A stretch of 64,000 nt of DNA from Erwinia tracheiphila. Its GTDB lineage: Bacteria; Pseudomonadota; Gammaproteobacteria; Enterobacterales; Enterobacteriaceae. Where the stretch lies: the NCBI RefSeq assembly GCF_021365465.1, contig NZ_CP089932.1, positions 310,001-374,000 on the forward strand, read 5' to 3'. Made by a program: the position numbers and the translations under genes. Positions 1 to 13,082 of this stretch are shown here, piece by piece; the stretch's first letter is position 1; each line of letters starts with the position of its first letter. Under the pieces are notes generated by a model that was given only the letters and a program-made list of their open reading frames with translations, was not told where the DNA came from and did no database searches.

Positions 1-465
<465 letters not shown>

Positions 466-537
466 GCATAAGATAGCTTCATGCGCAGTGCTCACACAGA
501 TTGTCTGATAGAAAAGTAACGAGCGTAACCATACTGA

Positions 538-613
538 GTCCCCATCGTCTAGAGGCCAAGGACACTGCCCTTTCACGGCTGTAACAGGGGTTCGAATCCC
601 CTTGGGGACGCCA
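538..613 (+). tRNA. gltT: tRNA-Glu (UUC) in the rRNA spacer
   Basis: A 76-nt cloverleaf with encoded CCA (611-613). The acceptor stem 538-544/603-609 is fully paired. The anticodon TTC is at 572-574 in the loop 570-576. A single tRNA-Glu between 16S and 23S is typical of one class of enterobacterial rrn operons. In the anticodon stem, positions 566 and 580 are both T, a U-U mismatch where E. coli has a pair. The specific gltT/gltU/gltV/gltW name is not determinable, so the symbol is generic. Confidence 0.95.
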
Positions 614-675
614 AAGTTATGTCTAGAGTATCTCAAAACTGGCTTACCCTGGTGGGAAGTCATGTTTGAGATATT

Positions 676-687
676 TGCTCTTTAACA
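676..687 (+). promoter_or_regulatory. rrn boxA antitermination element
   Basis: TGCTCTTTAACA lies in the spacer between tRNA-Glu and 23S. It matches the ribosomal boxA bound by NusB/NusE, which keeps RNA polymerase resistant to Rho in rRNA operons. Confidence 0.8.
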
Positions 688-815
688 ATCCGGAACAAGC
701 TGAAAATTGAAACGACATGTTGTTGTCATTCTGGGTAACAGGAATGGCGTGATGACATGTACGGTCTCTCAATGCCTGCAACGGCATGCGTCCTGTGGAC
801 GCCTGTGGGTTGTGA

Positions 816-3718
<2,903 letters not shown>

Positions 3719-3919
3719 ACAACGCCAGAGGCGTTCTGGTGAGTGTTGAGAGACGACACGATCGGTATTCAGCTTGTGACGGACAGAAGAATTTAGCACT
3801 GTTCTGCGGAGATGATTCCGAAGGATTTTGCGCTGAGAGGGCGGTAAGGAGCATACATGGGTATGTGACTGAGCGAGGCGATATCAGCACAAAAGGCACG
3901 GGACAGGGCACAAAGAATT

Positions 3920-4039
3920 TGCCTGGCGGCTTTAGCGCGGTGGTCCCACCTGACTCCATGCCGAACTCAGAAGTGAAACGCCGTAGCGCCGATGGTAGTG
4001 TGGGGTCTCCCCATGCGAGAGTAGGGAACTGCCGGGCAT
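3920..4039 (+). rRNA. rrf: 5S ribosomal RNA
   Basis: A 120-nt 5S gene from TGCCTGGCGGC to GCCGGGCAT, whose ends pair as helix I. It ends the operon and is followed immediately by a strong intrinsic terminator. Confidence 0.97.
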
Positions 4040-4051
4040 CATACAAGCGGA

Positions 4052-4077
4052 CCCCCGGCCAGTGGCCGGGGGTTTTT
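4052..4077 (+). terminator. rRNA operon terminator
   Basis: A 9-bp GC hairpin (CCCCCGGCC, loop AGT, GGCCGGGGG) followed by TTTTT, 12 nt after 5S. Confidence 0.93.
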
Positions 4078-4317
4078 GCGTCTATAGCTGGAAAAAAAAG
4101 CCGGAAAAAAAGCTGCGTGACCCGGTTAATCGGTTAGACTGTGCAGTTACCTTTACCTTCCTTAAGGCCGTCAGATGTTCAGCCAGTCCCCTTCCTTAAC
4201 ACCTTTTAACACCTTTGGCCTTGATGTCAGGGCAGAACAGATTGTTGTGGTCGCTTTCTCCCGTCCTGATGACCGCACGGGGAGCGGTGTCCCTGCCGGT
4301 GCTGCGACGCGTGGCGG
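4078..4317. other. rrn-mobA gap; no mobB
   Basis: 240 bases without a convincing gene, between the rrn terminator and the stop codon of mobA. In E. coli mobB follows mobA on this side. No Walker-A GTPase-like frame is visible here, so mobB is missing from its usual place. Confidence 0.6.
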
Positions 4318-4902
4318 TTAAGGCGACAGGTTGTCAGGGCCGTTGATGTTCATAAAAGCGCCGGTGCTTCCGTCGAAGGACACGGCGTGGCCGCCGGCCT
4401 GTTCAAGAAACAGCTTCACCCTGCGGCCTCCGCGGGCCAGAAAGCGCTCCAGCTGCCCTGCCAGACCGGCATTCAGGAGCGCCATTGCAGGATGATCTCC
4501 TTCCTCTGTACACGGCCAGACGGCTGGTGCTGCCAGTCTGGCGTGCCATAGACGCGCGACAAGATCCGGTGGCAGGAGCGGTGAGTCACAGGGTGTAAAA
4601 GCGGCCCATTCAGTATCAATATACTTTAGTGCAGCAAGCATCCCGGCTAAAGGACCAGCAAATCCTGGTATTGAATCAGCGATGACCGGCAGGCCACTCT
4701 GCTGATAAATCATAATGTTGCGGTTGGCGCTAATGCAGACTTTGTCCGTCTGTGGCGCTAATCGTGACAGGACATGCTGATAAAGAGCTTTCCCACGCCA
4801 GACGACCAATCCCTTATCTTTGTTTCCCATTCTGCTTCCTCGCCCTCCGGCAAGGATGACGCCTGTCATATCAGATTTGGGATAAGTCAAATAAAGGCTC
4901 AT
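4318..4902 (-). CDS. mobA: molybdenum cofactor guanylyltransferase MobA
   Basis: MobA transfers GMP from GTP to molybdopterin, making the guanine dinucleotide cofactor used by enzymes such as nitrate and formate reductases; it is cytoplasmic. The N-terminal nucleotide-binding signature LAGGRGSRMG is at about residues 18-27, with the metal/GTP segment PCDSPLLPP further on. The product is 194 aa, the usual family size. The listed ATG gives an 11-residue lead before MTGVILAGG; the internal ATG at 4869 is an equally plausible start. The gene converges on the rRNA operon and is divergent from yihD. The usual partner mobB is absent downstream. Confidence 0.93.
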   Translation of the reverse strand: MSLYLTYPKSDMTGVILAGGRGSRMGNKDKGLVVWRGKALYQHVLSRLAPQTDKVCISANRNIMIYQQSGLPVIADSIPGFAGPLAGMLAALKYIDTEWAAFTPCDSPLLPPDLVARLWHARLAAPAVWPCTEEGDHPAMALLNAGLAGQLERFLARGGRRVKLFLEQAGGHAVSFDGSTGAFMNINGPDNLSP

Positions 4903-4976
4903 TACACTAACGCCCTCTTTTGTTGTGGATTTAAGCCTGATAACCTGACGGAAAATATCAATACAGGAGAGCCATC

Positions 4977-5246
4977 ATGAACTGCCATCGTCTCAATGAA
5001 TTGCTGTCATTACTACAGCCTGCCTGGCAGCAAGAGCCTGATATTAATCTGGTCGAGTTTCTACAGAAACTTGCTGTCGAAGCTGGATTTACGCAGCCGC
5101 TTAACGAATTAACCGATGATGTATTAATTTATCATCTTAAAATGCGTGGTGCGGATAAACATTCAGAAATTCCGGGACTCAAAAAGGATTATGAAGAAGA
5201 TTTTAAAACTGCCTTGTTACGTGCACGCGGAGTAATTAAAGATTAA
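4977..5246 (+). CDS. yihD: YihD family protein (DUF1040)
   Basis: An 89-aa protein nearly collinear with E. coli YihD. The conserved C-terminal half reads [13 protein letters not shown] and then [20 protein letters not shown]. The molecular function is unknown. The gene sits between mobA and srkA, as in E. coli, with a clear ribosome-binding site (AGGAGAG) before the ATG. No signal peptide or membrane segment is visible, so a soluble cytoplasmic protein is expected. Confidence 0.93.
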   Translation: MNCHRLNELLSLLQPAWQQEPDINLVEFLQKLAVEAGFTQPLNELTDDVLIYHLKMRGADKHSEIPGLKKDYEEDFKTALLRARGVIKD

Positions 5247-5323
5247 GTGCATGCAGCGGTCTGTCATCCACTGGTTTAATGATATTCTTGGCTGCTTATT
5301 GATTGCGATAGCGAGTATGCCGG

Positions 5324-6316
5324 ATGAAAGAACCCGCGTTCAACTTTCAAAATTTAAGTCCTGACACCATTCTTGATGCGCTCTGGAGTCTTGGGATCAG
5401 GGTAGACTCCGGTCTGAATTCGCTAAACAGTTATGAAAACAGAGTCTGGCAGTTTCACGATGAGGAAAAAAAACGCTATGTGGTGAAATTCTACCGACCA
5501 CAGCGTTGGTCAGAACAGCAAATCCTTGAAGAACATCAATTTAGTACTGAACTCATGGCGGCTGGTGTCCCCATTGTTGCCCCTGTAGTTTTACATAATC
5601 ACACGTTACACCATTATGAAGGTTATTTGTACACTGTCTTTCCCAGTATGGGAGGCCGTCACTATGAAACAGATAATTACAGCCATCTTGAATGTGTAGG
5701 GCGCCACTTGGGGCGAATTCATCAGATTGGACGTAAGAAAGATTTTGCGGTGCGGCCCGTCATTGGCCTGCAGGAGTACATTGTTGAACCCTTACAGCAG
5801 CTTGAAATCAGCACATTAATTCCAGATGGGCTGAAGGCCAACTTATCAGGCAGTATTGAACTTATTCACACAATGCTACAAAGCCGCTGGCATACTCAAT
5901 GGCAATCATTACGTCTGCATGGTGATTGCCATCCCGGGAATATTCTCTGGCGGGATGGCCCACTGTTTGTGGATTTGGATGATGCGCGTAACGGACCGGC
6001 GGTGCAGGATTTGTGGATGCTGGTCAGCGGTGATATCCAGGAACAGCGTATTCAGTGGGAGATATTACTTGAAGCTTATGGTGAGTACAGTGATTTCGAC
6101 CTACATGAATTGTCACTGATTGAGCCTTTACGCACTATGAGGATGGTTTATTATCTTGCATGGATTATTCGTCGGTGGGAGGACCCTGCATTTCCTGTGA
6201 ACTTCCCATGGATGAGAGATGAGGATTTTTGGCGCAGGCAGATTTCCATCTTTAACGAGCAGGCCAGGCTGTTACAGGAGCCACCGTTGCAGCTGATGCC
6301 TGCATTTCAGGGTTAA
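5324..6316 (+). CDS. srkA: stress response kinase SrkA (YihE/RdoA)
   Basis: A 330-aa Ser/Thr protein kinase of the YihE family, with an aminoglycoside-phosphotransferase-like fold. In E. coli it protects against stress-induced death linked to Cpx signalling. The catalytic loop HGDCHPGN is near residues 199-206, followed by the metal-binding motif FVDLDDARNGP about 15 residues later. The N-terminal NSYENRVWQF and VVKFYRPQRW carry the nucleotide-binding strand and lysine. Length equals E. coli SrkA (about 328). The next gene is dsbA, with which it forms a conserved operon. Confidence 0.95.
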   Translation: MKEPAFNFQNLSPDTILDALWSLGIRVDSGLNSLNSYENRVWQFHDEEKKRYVVKFYRPQRWSEQQILEEHQFSTELMAAGVPIVAPVVLHNHTLHHYEGYLYTVFPSMGGRHYETDNYSHLECVGRHLGRIHQIGRKKDFAVRPVIGLQEYIVEPLQQLEISTLIPDGLKANLSGSIELIHTMLQSRWHTQWQSLRLHGDCHPGNILWRDGPLFVDLDDARNGPAVQDLWMLVSGDIQEQRIQWEILLEAYGEYSDFDLHELSLIEPLRTMRMVYYLAWIIRRWEDPAFPVNFPWMRDEDFWRRQISIFNEQARLLQEPPLQLMPAFQG

Positions 6317-6364
6317 TTGCCCTGTCTAATTGACCCCTATTAGTTGTCAGGAGAGAGTTTTCCG

Positions 6365-6994
6365 ATGAAAAAGATTTTTTTTGCTTTAGTTGGCATGCTG
6401 ATAGTCTTTAGTGCATCAGCGGCTCAATTTACCGATGGAAAGGAATATGTCACTTTACAAAAGCCTGTGACGGGCGAGCCTCAGGTCATGGAGTTTTTCT
6501 CTTTCTATTGTCCACATTGCTATGAATTTGAACACGTCTGGCACGTGAGTGATGCTGTTAAGAAAAATCTACCTGCCAATACCAAAGTGACTAAGTATCA
6601 TGTTGAGTTTCTTGGCGGCGATATGGGTAAAACGGTAACTCAGGCATGGGCGGTAGCCATGGCGCTGGGCGTGGAAGACAAAGTAACAGCCCCTATTTTT
6701 GATGGTATTCAAAAAACGCAAACTATTACAGATCAGGCCAGCCTGAAAGACGTTTTTGTTAAATCCGCAGGTATAACGCCTGAACAATATGATGCCGCAT
6801 GGAATAGTTTTGTGGTCAAATCCCTTGTCGCTCAACAGGAAAAAGCCGCTGAAGATGTGAATTTACGCGGTGTTCCTGCGGTGTTCGTCAATGGTAAATA
6901 TATGGTAAACAACGACGGTCTGGATACCAGCTCAATGGATAACTATGTTCAGCAATATGCGAATGTTGTGAAATTCCTGGTGGCCCAGAAATAA
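6365..6994 (+). CDS. dsbA: thiol:disulfide interchange protein DsbA
   Basis: The periplasmic oxidoreductase that introduces disulfide bonds into exported proteins and is reoxidised by DsbB. The chosen ATG gives a classical signal peptide ([10 protein letters not shown], hydrophobic core, cleavage after about residue 19-20). The active site is CPHC at residues 49-52 inside [10 protein letters not shown], and the cis-proline loop [12 protein letters not shown] is near the C-terminus. 209 aa is the normal precursor size. A strong ribosome-binding site (AGGAGAG) supports this start over an in-frame ATG 21 bases upstream. It follows srkA by 48 bases. In E. coli yihF and yihG lie between dsbA and polA; they are not here. 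Confidence 0.97.
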   Translation: MKKIFFALVGMLIVFSASAAQFTDGKEYVTLQKPVTGEPQVMEFFSFYCPHCYEFEHVWHVSDAVKKNLPANTKVTKYHVEFLGGDMGKTVTQAWAVAMALGVEDKVTAPIFDGIQKTQTITDQASLKDVFVKSAGITPEQYDAAWNSFVVKSLVAQQEKAAEDVNLRGVPAVFVNGKYMVNNDGLDTSSMDNYVQQYANVVKFLVAQK

Positions 6995-7003
6995 TGTCCC
7001 CAA

Positions 7004-7040
7004 CAACATCGCCAGCGTTATGCTGGCGATGTTGCTTTAT
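7004..7040 (+). terminator. dsbA terminator
   Basis: A 13-bp perfect stem (7004-7016 with 7022-7034, loop GTTAT) just after dsbA. The T tract that follows is weak (CTTTAT), so it may act as a stabilising 3' hairpin as well as a terminator. Confidence 0.75.
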
Positions 7041-7394
7041 CAATATCACTCTTTATTCAAAATCATTATAGCGGCAGAAGTTACCCCGTAAATTCTGTCG
7101 CCCATCTAATTAATATCCACATGAAATCTATCTGGTAACATTTATTAAATCCCTTTTATGTAACAGTTAACTTAATGATTATAATGTATTTTTCATTTTA
7201 TTTTGTCCTTGTTTTCCAGATGTAACAATCTGCTATAAAATTTACGCACAAAGTTATCCACAGATTCATTATTGTGAGACCCGCCATAATCTGTGATTGC
7301 TAAACAACTTAATCCACAGAGTTATTTTATTTTTCCGCCGCAGCTGTGGCATCCTTAACGCCATTGCAAAAATCAAAGAAGAACGTGACGACTT
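7041..7394 (+). promoter_or_regulatory. polA upstream region with DnaA boxes
   Basis: An AT-rich 354-base stretch without a gene. It holds a perfect DnaA box TTATCCACA at 7254-7262 and a near match TAATCCACA at 7310-7318, both upstream of polA. Two close boxes suggest DnaA-linked control of polA; that is inference. The yihF and yihG genes expected here by E. coli synteny are absent. Confidence 0.55.
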
Positions 7395-10178
7395 ATGGCT
7401 CAAATTGCAGAAAACCCCCTCATATTGGTGGATGGATCTTCTTATCTTTACCGTGCTTATCATGCTTTCCCGCCGCTGACTAACAGTGCAGGGGAGCCTA
7501 CAGGTGCAATGTATGGTGTGCTGAACATGCTGCGCAGCCTCTTATTGCAGTATAAGCCGAGCCATGTGGCAGTGGTTTTTGACGCCAAAGGAAAAACGTT
7601 TCGTGATGAGCTCTTTGAAGACTACAAATCTCATCGTCCACCTATGCCTGATGACCTGCGCGCACAAATAGAGCCTTTACATAAAATGGTCAAAGCGATG
7701 GGTCTGCCTTTACTGGCGGTCACGGGTGTTGAAGCGGACGACGTAATTGGCACACTGGCGCTGGAGGCGGCAAAACGCGGTAAGCCTGTTTTGATTAGCA
7801 CGGGCGATAAAGATATGGCGCAGCTTGTCAGGCCGGATATCACGCTAATTAATACCATGAATAACGCCATTCTAGGGCCGGATGAAGTGGTGGAAAAATA
7901 TGGCATTCCTCCTGAATTGATTATCGATTTTCTCGCTTTGATGGGGGATGCATCGGACAACATTCCTGGTGTGCCTGGTGTAGGGGAAAAAACCGCTCAG
8001 GCGTTACTACAAGGATTAGGTGGAATCAATAATATCTATGCCAACCTGGATAAGGTCACCGGACTGACTTTTCGTGGTGCGAAAACAATGGCTGCAAAGC
8101 TGGAACAGTATAAAGAGGCTGCATTGCTTTCCTATAAGCTGGCAACCATTAAGACCGATGTAGAACTTGAACTCAGTAGCGAGCAGCTAACCGTGGATGA
8201 ACCGCTGGTTGAGGAGCTGCTAAACCTGTTCCGGCATTATGAATTCAAACGCTGGATTAGCGATCTCGAAGAAGGCACCTGGTTAGAGGGCAAGAAACGC
8301 AACTTACCGGCACAAAAAGCGTTGGTTGAAGAAATTCAGCAGCCAGAGGTATCCAGTGTGCTTTCAGCTGAGGGCTATGTCACCATTCTTTCGGAAGATG
8401 CGTTTGCTGAATGGCTGATGAAATTGCAAAAAAGTGAGCTATTTTCTTTCGATCTGGAAACGGACTCACTGGATACAATCAGCGCAAATATTGTCGGCAT
8501 TTCTTTTGCAATTGCAGCAGGTGAGGCCGCTTATTTGCCTGTTGCTCATGATTATCTTGATGCCCCTGCCCAGTTAAACCGTGATAGCGTGCTACAATGC
8601 CTTAAACCGCTGCTTGAAAACGATAAAAAGCAAAAGGTCGGACAAAATCTTAAGTATGATCGTGGCGTGTTGAAAAATTATGATATTGAATTACAGGGAA
8701 TAAAATTCGATACCATGCTGGAGTCTTATGCGCTAAATAGTGTGGGCCTACGGCATGATATGGACACCCTTGCCTCACGTTGGCTAAACCATAAAACGGT
8801 GACGTTTGAAGAGATTGCCGGAAAAGGTAAAAAACAGCTTACTTTTAACCAGATAGCGCTCGAGCAGGCCGCGCATTATGCTGCAGAAGATGCTGACGTA
8901 ACGCTGCAACTGCATCTCAAAATGTGGCCAGAGCTGGAAAAACAAGCCGGGCCAAAAGCCGTTTTCACTGATATTGAAATGCCGCTGGTAACGGTTATTT
9001 CACGTATTGAGCGCAATGGCGTGCTGATCGATCAGGCAATTTTGGCAAAGCATTCCCAGGAGCTAACAACCCGACTGGGTGAGCTTGAGTCAAAAGCCCA
9101 TGAGCTGGCTGGTGAGCCGTTTAATCTTTCATCAACGAAACAGCTGCAGACTATTCTTTTTGAAAAACAGGGTATTAAGCCAACAAAGAAAACCCCTGGT
9201 GGTGCACCGTCAACCAGTGAGGAAGTACTTGCTGAATTAGCACTGGACTATCCGCTACCGAAAGTCATTCTGGAGCATCGTGGTCTCTCCAAGTTGAAGT
9301 CCACTTACACAGACAAACTTCCTCAGATGATTAATCCTGTGACCGGACGCGTCCATACCTCCTACCACCAGGCGGTCACTGCCACTGGGCGACTTTCTTC
9401 CAGCGATCCCAATCTACAAAATATTCCGGTGCGTAATGAAGAAGGACGAAGAATTCGTCAGGCATTTATTGCTGCGCCTGATTATAAAATTATCGCAGCA
9501 GATTATTCGCAGATAGAACTACGCATTATGGCTCATCTCTCTCAGGATAAAGGCTTACTCAAGGCGTTCTCGGAAGGGCAGGATATTCACCGAGCCACTG
9601 CTGCAGAAGTATTTAGCATGTCACTGGAAAGTGTCACCACAGAGCAACGGCGTAGTGCTAAAGCCATTAACTTTGGTCTGATATATGGTATGAGCGCTTT
9701 TGGCTTATCCCGTCAGCTAAATATTGGGGCGGGTGAAGCGAAGAAGTACATGGATCTGTATTTTGAGCGTTATCCAGGTGTGCTGAAATATATGGAGACG
9801 ACTCGTCAGCAGGCAGCAGAACAGGGTTATGTTTCCACGCTGGAAGGCCGTCGTCTTTATTTGCCGGATATCAAAGCCAGCAATGTAATGCGCCGTAAAG
9901 CTGCTGAACGAGCGGCTATCAATGCCCCGATGCAGGGGACTTCCGCGGATATTATTAAAAAAGCAATGATTGACGTTGATAACTGGCTGAAGTCAGACAC
10001 GAATACTGATGTGAAAATGATTATGCAGGTGCACGATGAGCTGGTGTTTGAAGTAAAAACATCCGCCGTTGAATCCGCCAGCGCAAAAATCCGTGAACTT
10101 ATGGAGAACAGCATGCAGCTGGATGTTCCGTTGCGGGTTGATGTAGGCATGGGTGATAACTGGGATCAGGCTCACTGA
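7395..10178 (+). CDS. polA: DNA polymerase I
   Basis: A 927-aa family A polymerase for gap filling, Okazaki primer removal and repair. N-terminal 5'-3' exonuclease (about 1-290): [21 protein letters not shown], and the helix-hairpin-helix [14 protein letters not shown]. 3'-5' exonuclease (about 325-520) with the metal motif [10 protein letters not shown], so proofreading looks active. Polymerase domain: motif [16 protein letters not shown]-helix [14 protein letters not shown], motif [11 protein letters not shown]. Full length compared with E. coli (928 aa). The stop is only 10 bases from an IS481-family end, so everything normally downstream (spf) is gone. Confidence 0.98.
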   Translation: MAQIAENPLILVDGSSYLYRAYHAFPPLTNSAGEPTGAMYGVLNMLRSLLLQYKPSHVAVVFDAKGKTFRDELFEDYKSHRPPMPDDLRAQIEPLHKMVKAMGLPLLAVTGVEADDVIGTLALEAAKRGKPVLISTGDKDMAQLVRPDITLINTMNNAILGPDEVVEKYGIPPELIIDFLALMGDASDNIPGVPGVGEKTAQALLQGLGGINNIYANLDKVTGLTFRGAKTMAAKLEQYKEAALLSYKLATIKTDVELELSSEQLTVDEPLVEELLNLFRHYEFKRWISDLEEGTWLEGKKRNLPAQKALVEEIQQPEVSSVLSAEGYVTILSEDAFAEWLMKLQKSELFSFDLETDSLDTISANIVGISFAIAAGEAAYLPVAHDYLDAPAQLNRDSVLQCLKPLLENDKKQKVGQNLKYDRGVLKNYDIELQGIKFDTMLESYALNSVGLRHDMDTLASRWLNHKTVTFEEIAGKGKKQLTFNQIALEQAAHYAAEDADVTLQLHLKMWPELEKQAGPKAVFTDIEMPLVTVISRIERNGVLIDQAILAKHSQELTTRLGELESKAHELAGEPFNLSSTKQLQTILFEKQGIKPTKKTPGGAPSTSEEVLAELALDYPLPKVILEHRGLSKLKSTYTDKLPQMINPVTGRVHTSYHQAVTATGRLSSSDPNLQNIPVRNEEGRRIRQAFIAAPDYKIIAADYSQIELRIMAHLSQDKGLLKAFSEGQDIHRATAAEVFSMSLESVTTEQRRSAKAINFGLIYGMSAFGLSRQLNIGAGEAKKYMDLYFERYPGVLKYMETTRQQAAEQGYVSTLEGRRLYLPDIKASNVMRRKAAERAAINAPMQGTSADIIKKAMIDVDNWLKSDTNTDVKMIMQVHDELVFEVKTSAVESASAKIRELMENSMQLDVPLRVDVGMGDNWDQAH

Positions 10179-10188
10179 TACCATTATC

Positions 10189-11389
10189 TGTACTAGCTCA
10201 GACCTGATCTGACAGTTACCGGTTATTTATACAGGTGTCTGTCAGATTACATCTGGTTCAGATTTTTTTCTGCCCAGACTCGTTTACCATCAAGTAACGT
10301 GGCCATTGGCGTACGCCCGCCTCACATTTTCCCCTGATGAGCCCGCTCATTATTGTCATGCCATAATCCGTTGTCCGGATCCGTTTGCAGGCTCTCCCGC
10401 TCCCCATATGACTTCTTGCGGAACGTGACCTGATAAAAATCCTGCAAAATCGTTTTATGGAAGCGCTCACCGATGCCGTTGGTCTGTGGGGACATCGCCT
10501 TCGTTTTCGTATGGGCGATATCGTTGATGGCCAGATAAAGCTGGTAATCATGCGGCTCCACCTTACCACAGTACTCCGTTCCCCTGTCGGTCAGTCTTCT
10601 CAGCACCGGCAGTCCCTGAGCCTCACAGAACGGCAGTACGCGATCATTTAGCAGGTCGGCGGCAGTGATCGGTGTTTTACTCGTATACCGCTTGCAGTGT
10701 GCCACTTTCGAGTACGTATCCACGAACGTCTGCGGGTAGATACGGCCCACCCCTTTCAGATTGCCAACGTAGAAAGTGTCCTGCGACCCGAGATAACCCG
10801 GATGAGCCGTCTCGATTTCCCCGCTGGCCTCATCATCATACGCCTTTTTCTCCAGCGCGGCGATTGGGGCACCGGTAAGCACGATGGCTTCTCTGGCGAG
10901 CTTTTCCTCAGGTGCCTTCAGGCGGTTACGGAAGTTCTCCAGGTCGTGTCGTTGCCAGATGGCGCGCACGCTGCTGCCGGAGGTAAACACACTTTTTTTA
11001 CGCAGCTCATCACTGGTCCGGTACTGCCCGGGTGCCGGGAACTCAACGGCATATTCAACAACCGCGCGTTCAGTGGCTTCGTCGGCGCGGTTCGTCAGGT
11101 TGGGAACCCGGCGGTTCTGGTTAACCAGCGCGTCAATGCCGCCTTCAGCAGCCAGTTCCTGATAACGGTAGAAGGTGTCGCGTGACACGCCCGTGCTCTT
11201 GCAGGCTGTTGAGACGTTACCGGGTTATTCGGCGAGATTGAGCAGGCCGGCTTTGTGTTTGATGATGGGATTGTGAGTATGGAGCATGAGGGTGACCTCG
11301 CGTTTTGTATAAGGATTCGACACCCATATCAGAACCGGTAACCCCCAACCTTGCAGGGTCCGGTGTCAGATCACGTCGCGACGAATACA
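10189..11389 (-). mobile_element. IS481-family element, decayed copy
   Basis: A 1201-bp copy with the same ends as the intact element at 19542-20742: TGT...ACA termini with an inner TGATCTGACA inverted repeat. It is oriented so that its transposase reads leftward. No target-site duplication is visible: the bases outside are ATTATC on one side and TGTTAAG on the other. The insertion was therefore probably followed by a deletion or by recombination between copies. Confidence 0.9.
10247..11287 (-). pseudogene. IS481-family transposase, inactivated
   Basis: Aligns over its full length with the intact 346-aa transposase at 19644-20684 but carries two stop codons. One is near the N-terminus (GAA TAA after LLNLA, near 11230). 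The other replaces a conserved cysteine codon near the C-terminus (TGC to TGA after HQGKM, near 10323). Many missense changes are also present, including in the DDE region (ICERFHK became IGERFHK). It should produce no active transposase. Confidence 0.88.
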
Positions 11390-12025
11390 TGTTAAGCGTC
11401 TGTTTTGATCGTCTGCTGATGAAGCAGACTCGCTAAACCAGCTATCCAGCTTAAGGCGCAATTGATCAATGCCAATTTTTTTAAGAGATGAAAACATTTC
11501 GACCTGAACATCACCTGCAAAATTCTTTGCGGCGTTGCGTACCATATTTAATTGGGCTTTACGTGCACCAGAAGCCAGCTTGTCAGCTTTAGTTAACAAC
11601 ACCAGCACCTGAATATTGCTGTTCACTGCCCAGTGGATCATTTGTTGATCCAGTTCTTTCAGCGGATGGCGCATATCCATCAGTATCACCAGCCCTTTAA
11701 GGCATTCGCGTTCTTGCAGATATTCTGCCAGCGAACGTTGCCATTTTAATTTCATCTCTTCCGGCACTTCGGCATAGCCGTAACCAGGTAAATCCACCAG
11801 TCGGTAGCCTTCCGCAACCTGAAAGAGATTAATTAACTGAGTTCGTCCCGGTGTCTTACTGGTACGCGCAAGATTTTTTTGATTGGTCAGCGTATTAAGT
11901 GCGCTGGATTTACCTGCGTTGGATCGCCCTGCGAAAGCCACTTCAATCCCGACATCTGCAGGAAGATGCCGAATGTCAGGGGCGCTGGTAACAAAATGAG
12001 TAATGTGATAATTCCAGCCGGACAA
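11366..12025 (-). CDS. engB: ribosome biogenesis GTPase EngB (YihA/YsxC)
   Basis: An essential TrmE-Era-EngA-EngB-Septin-like GTPase needed for 50S subunit maturation and cell division. G1 is GRSNAGKS at residues 33-40, then switch [14 protein letters not shown]3 [10 protein letters not shown] and G4 [10 protein letters not shown]. 219 aa compared with about 210 in E. coli. The last seven residues (CIRRDVI) and the stop codon are encoded by the end of the adjacent IS481 element, which begins at codon TGT (11389-11387). The native C-terminal tail is thus replaced, but the GTPase core is complete and probably functional. Confidence 0.94.
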   Translation of the reverse strand: MSGWNYHITHFVTSAPDIRHLPADVGIEVAFAGRSNAGKSSALNTLTNQKNLARTSKTPGRTQLINLFQVAEGYRLVDLPGYGYAEVPEEMKLKWQRSLAEYLQERECLKGLVILMDMRHPLKELDQQMIHWAVNSNIQVLVLLTKADKLASGARKAQLNMVRNAAKNFAGDVQVEMFSSLKKIGIDQLRLKLDSWFSESASSADDQNRRLTCIRRDVI

Positions 12026-12403
12026 AATAGAGACTCCAGATACAGGGTAAGTTGCGTAAAGTATACCCTAACTTAACGATCATCACGTATACAGGGTGAG
12101 GCTGCAAAATGAAAAAGAGTCCAGGGCAAGATGTCTTGTGAGCAGCATTTTTGAAATCCAGGGCATGGTCGACAAGAAAATGGCTCATATTTGTAGCACT
12201 GCCGTATACCCCAAAAACTGAAATTGCCCACACGGGTCGGTGTGTTGGTATCTTTTGTCCGGTAAAAACCATCGTGGCTGACGAGATGCGGTTAATTTTT
12301 TTTCCAATAATAAAGATCGTGTGTTATGCAATTTAAAACTGAGCGAGCTGAAAAATAACCAACGGTGCCTTGTGAGTCTGACCATTTAGTCTACAGTATT
12401 TGT
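12026..12403. promoter_or_regulatory. engB-csrC intergenic region with putative csrC promoter
   Basis: About 380 bases with no convincing gene, divergent between engB and the CsrC-like RNA. A plausible sigma-70 promoter for the RNA is TTGTGA (12370-12375), 16 bases, TACAGT (12392-12397), giving a start near 12404. A UvrY/GacA box was not identified with confidence. Confidence 0.4.
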
Positions 12404-12574
12404 CGGAGCCGGGAGAGCTTACTTCAGGATGCAACACTCAGGGAATATCATGAAGATGCAGAGCAGGGATGAAGGGTGCTAAGGAACAACGCGCGTCATG
12501 GAAAGGATATCGTTCAGGATAAGCGGACACCGCAACGGAAAACCAGGATGCTGTATGCTAAAAAGGATACTGGC
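12404..12574 (+). ncRNA. csrC: CsrC-like CsrA-sequestering sRNA, 3' truncated
   Basis: In 171 bases I count 13 GGA motifs, in contexts such as TCAGGATG, CAGGGAA, CGGGAG, AAAGGATA and CCAGGATG. This is the hallmark of CsrB/CsrC RNAs, which bind and titrate the translational regulator CsrA. Its place immediately upstream of and divergent from engB is the csrC locus of E. coli (engB-csrC-yihI). At 12575 the sequence switches abruptly to an IS481 fragment, so the 3' part and intrinsic terminator are lost (E. coli CsrC is about 245 nt). yihI is also absent. There is no coding potential with a ribosome-binding site. The alternative name csrB is less likely because of the locus. Confidence 0.68.
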
Positions 12575-12690
12575 ATGAGCGAACTCATCAGGGGAAAATG
12601 TGCTGCGGGTATACGCCAGTGGCCAGGTTACCTGATGGAAATGAAGTAAGTCCTTCTGCAGAAGGCATTTACACAGAATCGTGTACAGGG
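12575..12690 (+). mobile_element. IS481 3' fragment and possible second IS end
   Basis: 12575-12638 matches the 3' part of the IS481 transposase gene (compare 20581-20644: ATGAGCGAACTCATCAGG and onward, with several substitutions). The following 50 bases (CTTCTGCAGAAGGCATTTACACAGAA) look like the terminal repeat of another insertion sequence, possibly IS256 family, but that is only an impression. Together they form the junction between the host csrC locus and prophage tail genes. Confidence 0.6.
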
Positions 12691-12705
12691 TCGGAGGCGG
12701 TTCAC

Positions 12706-13082
12706 TCCTGGATTTCTGGGATACGTCAAATGTTGGCCTCAGCATGGGCTTAAGCCCGGAGGAAACGTATCAGAAGATCCTTGATCTCCAGGCCAGCCGT
12801 CAGCCATTCGACGTTATCACCGGCAAACGGCAGTACAGCAATATGCTGATCCGCGCGATTGAGGTGACGACTGACAAGGCCAGTGAAAATGTGCTGATGG
12901 CGGTACTGACGCTACGCGAATTAAACATGACTCAGACGGAAACGGTGACCGTCAGCAGCCAGCAAAATATGAAGGAAGGGGCAACCACGACCGGTGTGAG
13001 CAATACCGGCGTTAAAAATGCCAGACCGGTTGAGAATGTCAGCCTGTTACAGCGACTATCGGGGTGGTTCAATGCAGCTTAG
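12706..13082 (+). pseudogene. Dit-like phage baseplate protein, 5' truncated
   Basis: The C-terminal part of a contractile-tail baseplate protein of the Dit-like type. Readable segments are FWDTSNVGLSMGLSPEETYQKILDLQASRQPFDVITGKRQYSNMLI and a strand-rich TLRELNMTQTETVTVSS. The N-terminal half is missing: the sequence begins at an IS-derived junction. The gene is followed, with overlap, by the plug protein, so it was the first surviving gene of a tail operon. Confidence 0.6.

Noticed and set aside
12479..12745. 88-aa minus-strand frame
   Set aside because: It is antisense to the GGA-rich CsrC-like RNA and crosses an IS junction.
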